Assembly (NCBI GenBank): GCA_026419785.1
Contig: JAODTK010000444.1
Coordinates: forward strand, 1 to 64,000
DNA from: Sclerodactyla briareus
Taxonomy: Eukaryota > Echinodermata > Holothuroidea > Dendrochirotida > Sclerodactylidae
DNA length: 64,000 bases
Reading direction: 5' to 3'
Part shown: positions 11,488 to 24,319 of the stretch, in pieces
Layout: each line of letters starts with the position of its first letter
How positions within the stretch are numbered: position 1 is the stretch's first letter
Made by a program: the position numbers and the translations under genes
The notes under the pieces: model-generated
Database searches by the model: none
What the model saw: only the letters and a program-made list of their open reading frames with translations
Told to the model about the DNA's origin: nothing

Positions 11488-14414
11488 TTTGAAGTTCCAT
11501 TTAGCCTTCATCTCATGTCCTCCTTTCCAGCCACAAAGCTTGAAATGATATTAAAAACCTACAATTGAAAAAAATCTGTTTAAATAGTATTAGTTCATAA
11601 AATTTCGGGAACAGGTCACTATTTCGAAACCAAAACATTTGCTTGCGCCGGGCAGCTTTCTTTAAAATTCATCACGGACCTGATTCCCCATTTTCCCTTC
11701 CAAGAGAGAACTTATTTAAGTGCTGTAATTTTGACTGAAGTTCTTCTCGTAGATGATTTTTTTTGGGTATCAAAAATGGTTTCATCTTCATTATCAGTGA
11801 TGCTTATTTCCTTGAATATTCAAAAGCTGAATGGAGGAACTTTGAAATATACAGGTTCCACTAGCACACATTATTTATTATTCATACCGGAACTGAGCTG
11901 GGAATGGAACATGTCTTCCTGACTTACCCTCTACCCTCTCTCCTGAACCAATGTCATGCGCATTATCATGTGTATAGACTGAATTGCCATGCCTCACTGT
12001 AGCCATACTAACTATAATTGGATTGCCCTCTTAATAATTTTATCCTGTTCAATCTTAGGTATCAGTGTAAAATTATCGCCATTCATTACGCTTCTTCTCA
12101 GAGCTTAGATGATGTGATGTCTACATCATGTTTTTTTAACTGATCTCCATTCTGTTATGGCTCCCTAGACATAGGTAATCCCCGCATACTCTTGTGCAAT
12201 AATTGTTACGTCACAATGATGTGTTCAGTCCATTAACCTATTCCCTGCAGGTTATCCATGAATGTACTATGTCAGAGAGTTGCCATAGCGATGACCAATG
12301 TTTGACCTTTAGGGAGTTGGCGGTTCCCCTTTGTGGTATATCTTCCATGAGATGAAAATGATTTATGGTGGGGAGGTAAACATTCTCTGCTAATAGAGAC
12401 TGCAGGGTAATATTACATAGCTGGAGGGAAGGCCCTCTCCTGAGAGGAAAAAGTCCTCAGTTAGTTAAAGCAGCAGTTGGTGTGGAGTCGAGAACACAGT
12501 GTGGTGTGCTTGTACAACCCTTGAACACTTGTTATTAAGTGTTTGATGATGTAGTATAGTGCTATTTATCGAGGTAGGCATTTTGTTTGGTTACTTCGAT
12601 GAAGCACATAAAAAACAACTTATTCTTAGATTATATATAGATAGTGTTTGGAAGAACACAGCACGAATGATTCACATTTTCGGTGAATGCCTAGGATTGA
12701 TCCTTACTACTACGCTATCCCTTAACTTGGAAACACCAGTGACAATGCTTCAACGGCTGACAAGTGTTGATATGAAGGTGTGCCATATGCCTAAAGAAGT
12801 TAACAACAACTATGATTCAGGCAATTTATCCTCACCATCCCTGCCTCCCTGAGTTCTGATAGAGCACAACCCTACTAGTGGTATACCAAGGAGGTGGCAA
12901 AGTGAGGTAGTCAATGAATTACATTACAGAACTAGCCCCTTGAACAACCGTGTTGCCATAAGCTAATGACCCCCTATTATTATGACGCGTGCCACATTCT
13001 TGTGGTTTCTACCGCGGATGACGAAGTTATTTTTTATTAAAATGGAATGATTGCGGGGTGGGGGGGGGGGGGGGTAGGGGGTTGATGATGAATATCCTCA
13101 TTTTTCTCATTTCCATTGTCAAATTCGGATCGCCGGCAATTAGTAGACTGTAATAGACATTTCAATGATCAAAATCGGTTGATTTCGACAGAAATCGACA
13201 GACTCCAAGTTCATATGAAATCCGTTCGAAGTTTGACAAGTGGGAGGGTGTACGATCATTGAAATATTCTCGTTTTTCCGTTCCCCCTTCCCCGCCGATG
13301 TCTGTATTTCGTTTTCCTGGGTTTTTTTTTTCAGAGAAAAATATAAGATTATTTCCTCCAGACATGTCATTTTGTCATTTATAGCCGCTCCACCATAGCC
13401 TGTTTCGAGTTTCACATTCAAAAATCTGTCCCAGTACAATTGAAACCACTTCAAGGTCAAAAACCAGCTGGTCCCAGGAGATATCCACTTGGGGAAGCAT
13501 CCTGATTTTTATGTCAGCAAATTGACCGATTGGCCAGTTCACGAAAAAGGTGACCAAAGGGTAGGATTTGGGCCATAATAAAAAACTTGTAGAAACCATA
13601 TTGCACCTTTTTGTTGATTTATCTTTTGGTGCCACATTATCTAAACTAACTCACGTATGTGGGCTGCTCCACATTAGTGTCATTTTAGCCAGGTTCTGCG
13701 CGGTTTATATTAACAGTTGGTAAGGTAATCAGTCAATCTTTGAAGCACTTGAAAACATTTGTGTGATAAAGGGCTCCAAAAAACTGGTATTATACTTTTT
13801 ACCAGCACATAACCTTCCCCCATGGTCAGATATCAGATCTGTTATGGTCACTGAGGGGGGCAGGGCACCAGTTTGATGACTTAGAGGGTGCCCCAGTACT
13901 TCTGGTGCACTGATATGCTGGGGCATGGACATCACCCCAGTCACACTCCACTGATCCCTGACTGGAGTGACTCGGAAAATGGGGAAGCACAAACACTGTT
14001 TTGAACAGACCGGAGAAAGGAGCGACGAGTTCATGACAAAGGGTCAACAAATCTATTTCAGATATTCAACTATTGACTTATGGTCCATATTGGACCAGAG
14101 CGATGGGGTGGCCAACCCAGACTTTTGTGTTATTGCCAGATGTTCAATGGCGCAGGGTGGGGTGCATGGTCCAATAGGGGGTAAGTATTCATACTTCACA
14201 GATTCACAAACCAGTGAAGGTTTTGTTGATCTATTTCACTCAGGTGTATGTGTACCTATGTATAAATCTTTCTTCTCTTTAGTGCCTCTCGATGGGTAGG
14301 GAATGTTGGGAGCACCCATCCTTCAACCTCAACTCACACAGGCCCCTACTGTCTGGAAGTGATCTTCCTCGGGTTGAATGATATTCATGTACTATGTTCT
14401 GTTTTTTTTTTCAG
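11488..14414. other. Intron with no further exon recognised
   Basis: The intron between the CH1 exons contains several open frames, the longest 110 codons at about 13967-14299. That frame overlaps a segment repeated at 58 kb and is treated as repeat-derived. A G run sits at about 13060. Confidence 0.5.
14090..14235 (+). repeat. Dispersed repeat, mate of 58055-58210
   Basis: The sequence GCGATGGGGTGGCCAACCCA, the GGTGGGGTGCA block, and the following GGGGGTAAGTATTC and ACAGATTC blocks recur in the same order near 58063-58170. The copies differ by small indels. This explains the open frame here without a gene. Confidence 0.65.
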
Positions 14415-14501
14415 CTCAAGCTCATTAACACCAATGCTCATGACATCGCTGATGGGACTCTGCCATTACTCTGTCTGGGGAAAGATTATCTATATTTTGA
14501 G
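14415..14501 (+). CDS. SYNE1: Nesprin exon: C-terminal part of CH1 domain
   Basis: The acceptor is a T run followed by TTTTTTTTTCAG and the donor is GTAAGG. The exon encodes 29 codons beginning LKLINTNAHDIADG, the characteristic KLVNI-x-x-x-DI-x-DG strand and loop of CH1 domains. The end LYFE corresponds to the conserved IILYFQ of nesprins. The stretch between DG and LYFE is two residues shorter than in vertebrate nesprins and lacks the expected Trp, consistent with small deletions. It joins in phase 0 to the exon at 22535, restoring LYFE then IEQ at the normal position of IEE. Strong family match. Confidence 0.88.
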
Positions 14502-17500
14502 GTAAGGTCCAAAATCTCCCCTATAATATTCATTCAACCAAGTTTAGGATACAGGAATCACTCTATTGCACCTTCTAGCCTTTCAATTTAAAAAAAAGTG
14601 TTAATATTGAATAAAATAGCTCACCTCAGATCAGCCCCAGTGATGATCTTTGAGGATGTGAGTCTGTATGAGGGCTATTTATTATCTACATTTATTGGAC
14701 GACAGTGAGGATTCAAGAAATCTTTTGTCCCCCACAGGGTCAACTTCTTACTAAAGCTTTTACCTTAACAATAATCTGTAGTGAATTGATTTCTTAGTGA
14801 ATCCTTTCATTTATTCCTGAGACCAAATAGCACCCCCAGACACTCTCAGAATCAGCTCAGGACTGGTAGGATTGATGGACCAATAGATATTCGTATGTGT
14901 CTAGCAGCCTGTAGTTATGGATCCTTTAAACTTCTCTAAACCATGCATGTATGCAATGGGGGACTTCATGACCGCATAATAGACTGTGTAAAGCCAGGTA
15001 TCTAGGTAGCCACTGCATGCTGTTTGCTCAGTATATTGGTTGGCAAACATAGTGGCCTGTTTGTGTTGCTTGAGTTTGATAATGCCCTCTGTGTAGAAAT
15101 CCCATAATTACTAGAGTCGAGCAGATAAGAGCGTGCCTATTGACACCACAAGCTTTCACAGGGATAGTGTTATTGGCAGCATGATGTTTTGAAATGGTCT
15201 TACACGTGATAGAATTATTCTGTCTAATCTGAAATAAAAAGAAGCTATTTGCTTATCTCCGTAGAAAATTGTGGGTGATTTTTTCATCACTACAACATTT
15301 GCTAAGCCAGTACAAATGCATTTATGGAGAGCATAATAGGTAATTCCCAAGTTACTCTGAGATCATATCGTCATAAATAAAATGTATTCATACTGGATTC
15401 AATAACCTGAGACTTGTTGTGTCAGAAGCCCCAGCAGCTAGCGTGTCACAGCATGTGCCCCATTGGCAAGTCAGTATTTATACATTATTGAGATTTGCAG
15501 GATGGTATCATTAAGTATCCCATGAACTCCTGTATACACATCACCTGAAAACATATTTCATCTAATTATTCAATTGTTTATATTAATGCATATATTTCAA
15601 TAGAAAACCAAGATTATTTGAAGGGTTGTGCGGCGATGGTGGGTAGGACCCTGAATTTTGGATTGGAGTTGATTGCAGCGACCTAATAGCTAAATGCATT
15701 GACAGTGCCTTGTCTCAGAATAGGGTAAAGTGGAAAAAGGTGTGAAGTGGAGTCCCCCCCCCCCCCCCCCCCCCCGACAATGCTATAAATACCATCAACT
15801 ACTAAGGTAAAACTGTTAGGCTGATGATGGGATGTGTTTAATCTTATGCAATACACATACACCAACAGGCCTTTAATCCACAACACAAAGTGTTTGCATG
15901 TCAGATTTGCGACTACCACAGTTTTCCTGAGCTTCGTATTAGCCTCTCATTTTGATCTTGGGGTGTCCTTCAAATATAAATTCAAAGTTTTATTAGTCAT
16001 GATTGTGAAACTAATTGAGTTCCAAAGAATGGCTTCTATTGACCATTGTTCCAGAAAATGTCTCATGATCATCGTTTTCTTGATGAATGGAATCTTATTG
16101 CCTTGAGTGACATGTTTGATCATCGTTGGTATAGAGTTTATTTGGTTCCCATGGCACATACATTTCTCAACCACAGCTCATCTACACTACTCTCTTATAG
16201 GTGTTCCATCCATAGAGGTCAATGGGCTTTCTCATGCATCTGCTAACACACTAGGAATTGTTCCATGGTGTTTGTAATTGAATACTATATAAGCTAATAA
16301 CTGAAATAGAAGCAGTAAATAGGTAGTTTTTGAAGCATCACCCTAATTTACTCCCAACACACACAGTAGTATCTGGGTGAGCTATTGATGGTTTTGGGCA
16401 GCTATAGCCCCAGAAATCTCCACCACGGCAGAAGAAAACATGAGCATTTTAAAGCAATAACATCTAGTGCATTGTTCTGAGTGACTGTCCAGGACATGCA
16501 CAAGGACTGACCAGAACTATGGCACACGTATCTGCACACCAGGGCCAGAATGCAAAATTTTCAAGTTTGTCCAAAATCACGAATCTCCGGTGCATATAAT
16601 CAGCAAGCCCACTTCAGAAATCTATGGCCTAGCTGGAACCCTTCCTGATTCTCTGGATGGAGATAGGGTTACAGCAAATAATTTCGAGTTTTGGTTGCAG
16701 ATTCTTCCCAATTACATACAAGATAATTATTTACCGGATCATACTTTGCACTGATGTTGATACATTGCATTCAGTTCTCTCCACCAACCCATTTTGAAGG
16801 TGATATAGATCAAGTTTCTGCGCGAGTTTAATTTCCTAGATTTCCATCAGCTGGCTACTTAGGTGTTTTTAGCATGACTAGAGCAACGAATAGAAGATAT
16901 TCAATAGGCCCCAATTCTAACCAGAATTTTGATGATGATCCTTAATTGGGGAAAAAGCTCCCTAAATTTTCTTGAAATATTCGCAAATCTTTACGCACTT
17001 GAAAAAGTCTCAATACATTACGAAAGGTTGAATTTTTTCCAGAATAATGAGCTGACCTGCACAGAATTAGCAGTGCAGCTGTAGGTGTGAGTAAAGCAAG
17101 TACAAAAACGAAAAAAAATGTATGACCCCAAAATTGGCAACAGAGATACGAGAATCGTTTCAATTAGTTTAATCATTTAGCTCGAAGTTTACTCTTAGCG
17201 TTAGAACATATCTTAAAGGATTTTTTTGTTAGCCATAAGGATTGGCCCCTATTCCAAGAGAAAAGAATTTTCGATTCCCAAGATTTTAACGTTCGGTACC
17301 TTGGCGGGAATCATAGCCTTTGTGGATTCAAACAAATATAGCACTTCAGTGTGGTGGCTAGTGAATCCCCTATATGGCCTATGGCTTACTAAAGCTCATG
17401 TTATAGGTATCCCTCCTTACTTCAGATATGATCCATGACTCCTTTAGCATACGAAAACAGCCCTTCCCCTTCAATCATAAGTTGAGGCAAACAATTTTCA

Positions 17501-18010
17501 CCAGTTTTTCCCTATTCAACCTCTTATCTCTAGCAGGTAGTGAATATTAATTGTTATCCGCATATAGTTCCTTAGTAATGAGTAAATGTGTATGTCTTAT
17601 TATGATAGACATGGAACCCTGTGAGACATTTGACACTGTGGTCGAATTGAATTCAAGTTTTCAAATTGTCCGGCTTTCAATGACTTTCTTTTCTACTTCT
17701 TTGAAATTTTCCATGTTACCACTAATAGGGGCCATTGTTCTCAAGCTCTGTGGTAACGTTGCACCTAAGACATTTGGAAGTATTTTCCTTTTTTGCAATG
17801 AGTGGGAGTAGCCTCTTCTGCAGATTTTTGTGTGGTATGTCGTGCATCAAGAAATCTGACTTGCTCCATTTCATGAATTGTGGGGGGAATTCTTTGAGTC
17901 TGTTTTCTCTCTTCTTGGGTTGTTATGATTTTGGGGTTGTTCATTAGGACTCGGTTTCCTTCCTGACCCTTTCTTATTGAACTTAAGCCTACAGGGGATG
18001 ACTTCTGTGG
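14502..18010. other. Intron, no gene recognised
   Basis: First part of the roughly 8-kb intron between CH1 and linker exons. It holds a poly-C tract at 15753-15775 and AT-rich unique-looking sequence. Open frames are 60-90 codons without recognisable domains. Confidence 0.5.
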
Positions 18011-18019
18011 TACGGCTTC

Positions 18020-18723
18020 CAAGGTGGAGCCAGGGGAGGGGCAGGAGGGCCATGCCCCCCTGTCGGGAAGCCTGGGCCCCCCCCTTTCGGGGAATTTTTC
18101 CCATTTCCTCGGAGAGCCTGAGTCGGGTACGCTAAATTAAACACCCCCCGACGGGGCCTATTGCCCCCAACAGTATTAATTTTCCCAACCTTCCTTATAA
18201 CAAAAATCCTATATTAAGCTAGAAATTTTTGGCGGGCTTCGCGTCAGCGTCTATAGTTTAATCTATTTGTGGTGTGCCTCGTCTTAGTTTGAAGATCAGC
18301 CTATCCATATTCCTACAGCTTTACAATCGTGGCATAGGCAACAAAAGTCGTATGAATATCATCGATATGTCAGCTGCAAGATAATAATGTACAATTCTGT
18401 TGGGAGATGGTCGTCCAGCCATCTACCACTGTTTTTGCCTTTGTGTTAATTGGTGTGCTCTCACGTCGCAAATACTTTCCAGTTCCTCATGCATTTCCTC
18501 ACATATTTTCCTGGAGCACTGAATCGAGTGGAATGCCACTGGCAACGAGTAAACATGCCTTCCACAAATTTGTATTATTCTTGTTTTTTCTCCGAGAAAA
18601 AAGTTAAAACTTGAAAACATACAAAATGCGTTTTGACCTAGGGGGTAGGGAGGCTCGTCGGGGTACTTTGACCCCACGCGGTGAGCTCGGACCCCCATCG
18701 GGGAAATCCTGGCGCCACCACTG
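18020..18723. mobile_element. Possible hAT-like non-autonomous element, about 0.7 kb
   Basis: The left edge CAAGGTGGAGCCAGGGGAGG and the inverse of the right edge, CAGTGGTGGCGCCAGGATTT, form an imperfect inverted pair sharing GGTGG-GCCAGG. Both edges continue into C-rich tracts containing CCCCC-TCGGG-like blocks. A convincing 8-bp target duplication is not seen, so this is less certain than the neighbouring element at 18926. No transposase is visible. Confidence 0.5.
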
Positions 18724-18925
18724 CTTGCTCAGGGATTGTGCTTCATGCTAGAGGGTTCCTGATACCCTAGCACTGTTACTTCCTCTGCACCATAAACTTT
18801 CGTATATTTATTAGCTGAGTGCTTATTCTTCCGTATTATAACCTGTTCTGGCACCATGGATTCAGTCACAGCAGGTTTTAAACTGTGTTTAAAATAGGAT
18901 ATAGGAAAATTAACATGAACACGGA

Positions 18926-20720
18926 CAGGGGCGTCGCTAGAGGGGGGGTGTTAGGGGTGTGTGACACCCCCCCATTCACACAGGCAGTCGGCAAATGATG
19001 CCCCAGTTGGCAACATGAAGGAAAATTGCAACTTAAAAGAGTTTAGCAAAAGAGAGTACAAAACAGTTTGGAAGGAAAAAAAGCAAACCTTTTATGTTCA
19101 ACCTTTACCAATCCAACTAATTCTGGCCTCAAAATGGCAGGGGGGGCCATCTCCGCAATTATGGTAGTATGAACCACGCTTCGCTTTTGTGCCTAGGCGG
19201 CAAATGAAGACAAAATGAAGTAGAAAGGAAACCAAACTTTTGCGCCCCAGTCGGACAAATGGAGAAAAATGAAAGCGGGTAGTGTTGTGACACCGGAGGA
19301 GGTAAAATGTTGAAGGAGATGAGGGAAGGTTTTGAAAGGAGAGAACACATAACTTGTATTCAACCCTTACAAATCGGCTGGCAATTTTTGATGGTTCTAG
19401 AACTAACTTTAAATTTCCCAAGTCGGCGAATTGAAAAGTAAAAGGGCCTCTAAAAGAGAGAAGAAGGGTTTTGAAAAAGTGAAGTGAAAACTTTTAATCA
19501 ACTCTTCAGATATCTCGGTGAAAATGGTCTGGGAAGCCATCTCCGGCAATCTGTGGCGTATATATATAGAACGAAATTGTTTGTCCCAGTCGGCAAAGAG
19601 AAACTCTCTTGAAATGATGGAATGAAATGTCCGTCCAATAGAATGGAATTTTAGTAGGTGAGGCATAGAACCCTTCTTGATTGAAAGTCATTCAATTGAG
19701 ACAAACTTCATCACTTAAAATCTCGGGTGCAAAATCATCTGAACGTCTAGTCCGTCTAGATATTCTCTTCAACTACGTTTGGTGGTCTAACCGACTATAA
19801 ATGTTTGGACTGAAAAATTCAGCCGCCCATTTCAGAATTAAAATTACAGTGCCCGGTAGAGAGGTTAAAATGTTTCGCATCTATGCGGTATAGCATTTCA
19901 GTCAAAAGGTGCCCTGCAGCTACAAACAATTGGGAAGGGCCTTTCCCTTCCTTCCTGCCCTCTGGGCCTACGTAACCAAAATTTTCTTAAACAAAACCTT
20001 TCTTAACCACCGCACCGCCCAACCAAAGGTGGCGCTGCCGCGTGAAGACACTTTCTTGAAACGATGGAATGAAATTTCCACCTTAACTAATGGATTTTCA
20101 GTTTGATGCATGGTAACAAACAAACCCCTTGATTGATCAGTCAATTTGAGCAAAACATTCAGTCACTTAATCTCGGTGGAAAATCATGCTGACGTCTAGC
20201 CTTCTACAATTCTCTTCAACGAAGTTTGTCTACACGGTTCTTGATAAAAATGTTGGGACTGAAAATTGTGAAATTGACAGGCCCGGTAACAAACAGCCGG
20301 TTAATGTTGGGCAATCTATGGCGGTATAGAAATTTCACCTCCATGTGTTTGTTTTTTCATGCCAGCTTAAAACACTGGGAGGGGCCGTTTTCATGCATCT
20401 GAGGGCTTACGAAACCAAAAAATTTTCGGAACGGCCCGCCGCCAACCAAAGTGGGGCGATCCGCGGATAGTTATACCATGAATTCTAAGCTCTGCCTCCT
20501 GCGGCCATCAGGCTGGGAGCACGGCCTCATCAATAGACAACCTGCCGTGGTACAGGACACACTGTTGGGGGACATTTTGTGGCGGCTTTCCCTCTATATA
20601 TGAAGGCGGCTTAGTCGGCAAACTCAGCATGGTAGTCGGCAAACTCAGCTTGAGTGGCAAAACAACCCAAAAATAGTAGGTTACACCCCCCAAAAGGAAT
20701 GGTCTGGCGACGCCCGCTGA
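18926..20720. mobile_element. hAT-like non-autonomous DNA transposon with 8-bp target duplication
   Basis: The left end begins CAGGGGCGTCGCTAGAGGGG and the inverse of the right end reads CAGCGGGCGTCGCCAGACCA, an imperfect terminal inverted repeat. Directly outside, the 8-mer AACACGGA occurs on both sides (18918-18925 and 20721-20728). Ends beginning CAG and 8-bp duplications are typical of hAT elements. No transposase frame is visible. The interior holds related blocks with CAGTCGGCAAA motifs and a longer internal duplication: about 19605-19915 matches 20048-20345, both carrying GAAA(C/T)GATGGAATGAAAT and AAAATCAT-CTGA-CGTCTAG. Confidence 0.82.
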
Positions 20721-20739
20721 AACACGGATGAATTTCAAA

Positions 20740-22534
20740 TCTTACTCAGGCCAGGATGTTGACAAGTCATACTTCAATGAGTTCATCTTTCCCACTACTT
20801 TGGTTTGATTAAGCAGTGCCTTTCAGCTAGCAAAGATAGAAACGATTTCAATGATACTATAGGCCCACAAAGCAGTTCCAGGCTCATGGAGGAAGTCTGA
20901 ATGTGTGATCCTGGAATTACACAAGTAATGACGTGCCTACTCCCGATATTATTGAGACCGGTTCCACCCTCCCAAAAAAACGGCTGACTGAAATGCAAGG
21001 CCCCTTCTCTGATGAGGATGAGTATTCTAGTCCTTGAGCCACTTCCTCCGATGATAGTGAAGGGAGGGGGAAGGGGCAGAGGGACTGGATGTCACCAGAC
21101 AGCCCCCCACATACTGACTCCAAACCAGAGAACCCAAGAATAATCTGAATGAAATGATCTCCTTCCCACATACATAGATAAGGGGGCAGTATGAGACTAG
21201 GATGTTTTGCATTCAAAGATCATCTAGCAGCCAAGCATGTGTGAGAGTGGGGAAGGAGGAGGAGGTGGGGAGGTGGTATTTTCTGTCTGGGGATCCTCAT
21301 ATCAGTTACGTCTTTACCACCTACAGTGAAGGCCTTTGCTGCAGCCTTTGCAAACTAAAGGTACTCATTACAATAATATCCTTCACGGCCAGCACTTGGT
21401 CCTGCTCTCTTGTAATGGGGCATCACTCTGACAAGCTCTGCCAATGAAGACATATGTACCCCTATGCCACAGCCAGGCCTGGGTTATATCCGTCAATTTG
21501 TGAATGTATATATTACCTCCATGATTGATATGGTTGCTGAGGAAAGCCAACCAAGAGTGGATCAGAATGTTCATTGAGTCACATAAACAGTGTTTATGTG
21601 CTTCCAGTGAAAATTGCACAGATAACCTGGCTGCCCTTTGGACAACTAAGTGGGAAGTGGGACCTTTGGTTTTCTGCAGGTGGTGTCAGTTGTCTGGGAC
21701 AAACCCAATGATTGTAAAATTTGAGCCTTGACCTCCATACCCCACCGCCAGGCCTTGGTCATGATGTATGTGGAAGAGTTAAACTTGGGAGACTATGGTA
21801 CTAGGCTCGTGTATTCACTTGCTCCGCTTAAATAATACCACTTGAAGATGATGTCAACTCTCACCAAATCCAAGACCCCTCACAAGCACCAGGCATTCCC
21901 TTCCCAATACAAGTGGATTTCCTAACCATTCACCTAGCTTTTTAGCTCCATGCTATTAGTAGCATGAACTGATACTGGGCTGTGGTTGTCACATCAGTAA
22001 TAGTCGTGTGTTAAGAAGATAGAAGATGATATTCCTGATTTCCGCTGGCTTTTTCCAGCACGCACAGCCATCATTACATTCTTGCAGTGCGCCACCATTC
22101 GTAGTCCTTCAAAAACTATGTTTCAGCATCTTGTCTAAATTGTAATTTCGCTTCCAATATTGGAAGCGGCCAACTACACCATTGATAGGAGGGACCCCTG
22201 AATTTTGAATTTTTTAATTGAATGGTCAGACCATAACAGCATGTTACAATAAATAACATCAAGTATCTACTGTTAGCAGTTTACAATTTGACGATGGCTG
22301 AAACATACTATCTTAATACAAAATGATACCAGTAAGATTGGTAGTGCAGTGCAGGAATATTGTGCCGATAAAAGGCAGCAGGAAAAATCGGGAATACATT
22401 GACGTCTTAACACAAAACTACACGGTAATAAAAACCTATCTGTCGATTTCTATCTATCTGTTGTCTGTTGGTGCTGACATTGTTGTCAATTTGTATTACC
22501 TGTCGTTATTTCTTATGTTTTCTCTCTTCTTCAG
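20740..22534. other. Intron, no gene recognised
   Basis: Sequence between the hAT-like element and the linker exon. Short open frames on both strands lack domain signatures. A polypyrimidine-rich stretch TGTTTTCTCTCTTCTTCAG immediately precedes the exon at 22535. Confidence 0.5.
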
Positions 22535-22766
22535 ATCGAGCAAAATACTAAAGCTTGGAACAACTACTATCAGATACTAGCAGTATTGAGAGCACCAGTG
22601 CCACAAGTTCACCCTTGTCTAGTCCTGCCACATCTCGAAGGGGGTCGGGTACATTTGCTCCAGCCCCACCAGCCAAGAAACCAATCTCCAAGCCCACAAA
22701 GGCCAAGGCTACTGCTAAGAATGCCCTACTAGCCTGGACCAAAAATGCTCTGCGAACCCAGCCCGG
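22535..22766 (+). CDS. SYNE1: Nesprin exon: CH1 end, Ser/Pro linker and start of CH2
   Basis: Starts after TTCTTCAG and ends at a perfect GTAAGT donor. The first codons read IEQNTKAW, continuing CH1 where nesprins have IEELT. A one-base shift follows, then LLSDTSSIESTSATSSPLSS, a Ser-rich linker, a Pro/Lys stretch (APAPPAKKPISKPTKAKATA), and KNALLAWTKNALRTQPG, which matches the AKKALLKWVQ start of nesprin CH2. The linker is low complexity, as in vertebrate nesprins. The exon ends in phase 2 and joins the next exon to give PG then ADSATAA. The frameshift near 22560 is probably a sequencing indel. Confidence 0.88.
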
Positions 22767-22776
22767 GTAAGTCATA

Positions 22777-23040
22777 TTGTCAGGCCCCAGTGTTCCTGGA
22801 AGAGAATTCCACAGGGTAGGGGCAGCGACAAAAAAATCAAAGGCAGGCCACCAATTCTTCAAAACGCCATATCTTTGGGATATACTGGTGCCTGACTTGA
22901 ATAGTATGCGACACCTAACTGGCGCACAGCCAGTGCAGCTATTTCAATTGCTTTCAAGCTCCAACCAGCTATGGCAGTTGAGCTATTATGATTGGTCACA
23001 GTCAGTCTATCCATCTATCCATCATGTTGCTTCAATAGGG
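22777..23040 (+). repeat. Dispersed repeat fragment
   Basis: Contains CCTGGAAGAGAATTCCACAG, GTAGGGGCAGCGACAAAAAA and GACACCTAACTGGCGCACAG. This resembles a widespread marine-animal repeat type with wording of the kind GGGAGTTCATTCCAGAG. A related segment is at about 60180-60300. Assignment is by general resemblance only. Confidence 0.45.
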
Positions 23041-23044
23041 TAGG

Positions 23045-24013
23045 TTGGATTATTATGATTCAGGCTCATTGTTATCATGGACGATTGGTGTGTTCAGAAA
23101 TTTTGGGTCAAAGGTTATCAAAGGGCCAATTGGAGCCACTATGTGTAAAAATGTAAAACTTGTCCCATCCCGTAAGAAGTGCTGAAAAAGGTGGAAAGTT
23201 ACTTCAGAATGTTCCTTGGGCAATGCCTCTTCTCATCTAAAGCAACATTTCTGTTTAATCTCACCAGAGATGGGGGTCCAAAAATGAACTGGAGTTGTTG
23301 TTGTTGTTGTTCACATAAGCAGTAGTGCTAGAAGTTGACCTACACTGACCAGCTGAATTGTTATTAGCTAGGATGTGCTACTTTCCAAAAGCAACTTCCC
23401 TGCTAGGCTCCTGCTATTCCTAGGTACCCCCCTTAGGTTCCCCTCTCCCGATTAGGGATGATAATTGAAAAGTGTATTATGCAGTCCGAATGTGAGACAG
23501 TGAAAGTTCTCTGTTTCATTCACATTCTACAATGAATAGTTATTTCAACACATCAGTGATATTTTTAGTAAAAAAATATGTGTGAGAGTGTTTTCAAGTT
23601 TTTCTGTAAAATATACTGCATTTATATAGTGTCCTAGTCATCCAATTCTGACTGAGGTACTTTACGCCCTATTACTCTAGTCTTTGGAACCAGCACATCG
23701 CTCTGGTAATCTGGAGTGTGGCAGAAGTTGAATCAATGCTCAAATGTGCTGTGGTGTAAGTTAATGAATATTGAATCAGTCATTCCTCTGTTTGAATCAT
23801 GACACTATGTTTATGTATATCTCACAAAGAAAAAACTTATAAACATTGCATTCCATATATATATGTACTCATGTTTTGGTAAACATTATTCCACTGATCG
23901 TTACACACCTTTGATGGAACTTACCTGTCATAGAAGGTAATTCATAGGAAGACATGTACTGTTTTCAATCTGGGAGGCTTTATCTACAGTTGACTCTAAT
24001 CCTCTGCTATCAG
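23045..24013. other. Intron, no gene recognised
   Basis: Intron between the linker exon and the CH2 core exon. It contains a GTT trinucleotide run near 23297 and AT-rich sequence. Confidence 0.5.
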
Positions 24014-24229
24014 GGCTGATAGTGCTACTGCTGCCCCATCAGTACAAGTGAAGGACTTTGGCCGTAGCTGGAGAGATGGCCTCGCCTTCAACGTCTTGGT
24101 CCCACAACATCAGACAGGATCTGGTGGACCTCGAGACACTGCCCCAGAGGAGCAACAGAGAGAACCTGGACCATGCATTCACTGTGGCTGAGAAAGAGCT
24201 GGGGATCATGCGACTACTGGACCCCAAGG
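24014..24229 (+). CDS. SYNE1: Nesprin exon: core of CH2 domain
   Basis: The acceptor is CTGCTATCAG and the donor is GTGAGT. The translation reads ADSATAAPSVQVKDFGRSWR, DGLAFNVLV, then after a one-base extra C (TTGGTCCCACAAC) continues HNIRQDLVDLETLPQRSNRE and NLDHAFTVAEKELGIMRLLD. These are hallmark CH2 motifs: VKDF-x-x-SWR-x-GLAF, IRP-x-LVDLE, RSN-x-NL-x-x-AF-x-x-AE-x-ELGI-x-RLLDP. Total length is 216 bp and is off-frame by exactly the one inserted base. Phase 2 entry and phase 1 exit match both neighbours. With CH1 it forms the actin-binding module. A splice-conserved exon with a single indel points to sequence error, not decay. Confidence 0.95.
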
Positions 24230-24319
24230 GTGAGTTTAGGGGTCTTGTCCTGGGAGATGGCAAAGCAAACCTGATCCATAAAAGCCCTCAGTTCACTGTG
24301 GCTGAAAACTAGACATTGC

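Noticed and set aside
13967..14299. 110-codon open frame on the + strand between CH1 exons
   Set aside because: Overlaps a segment repeated at 58055-58210 where the frame is not kept, so it is repeat-derived.
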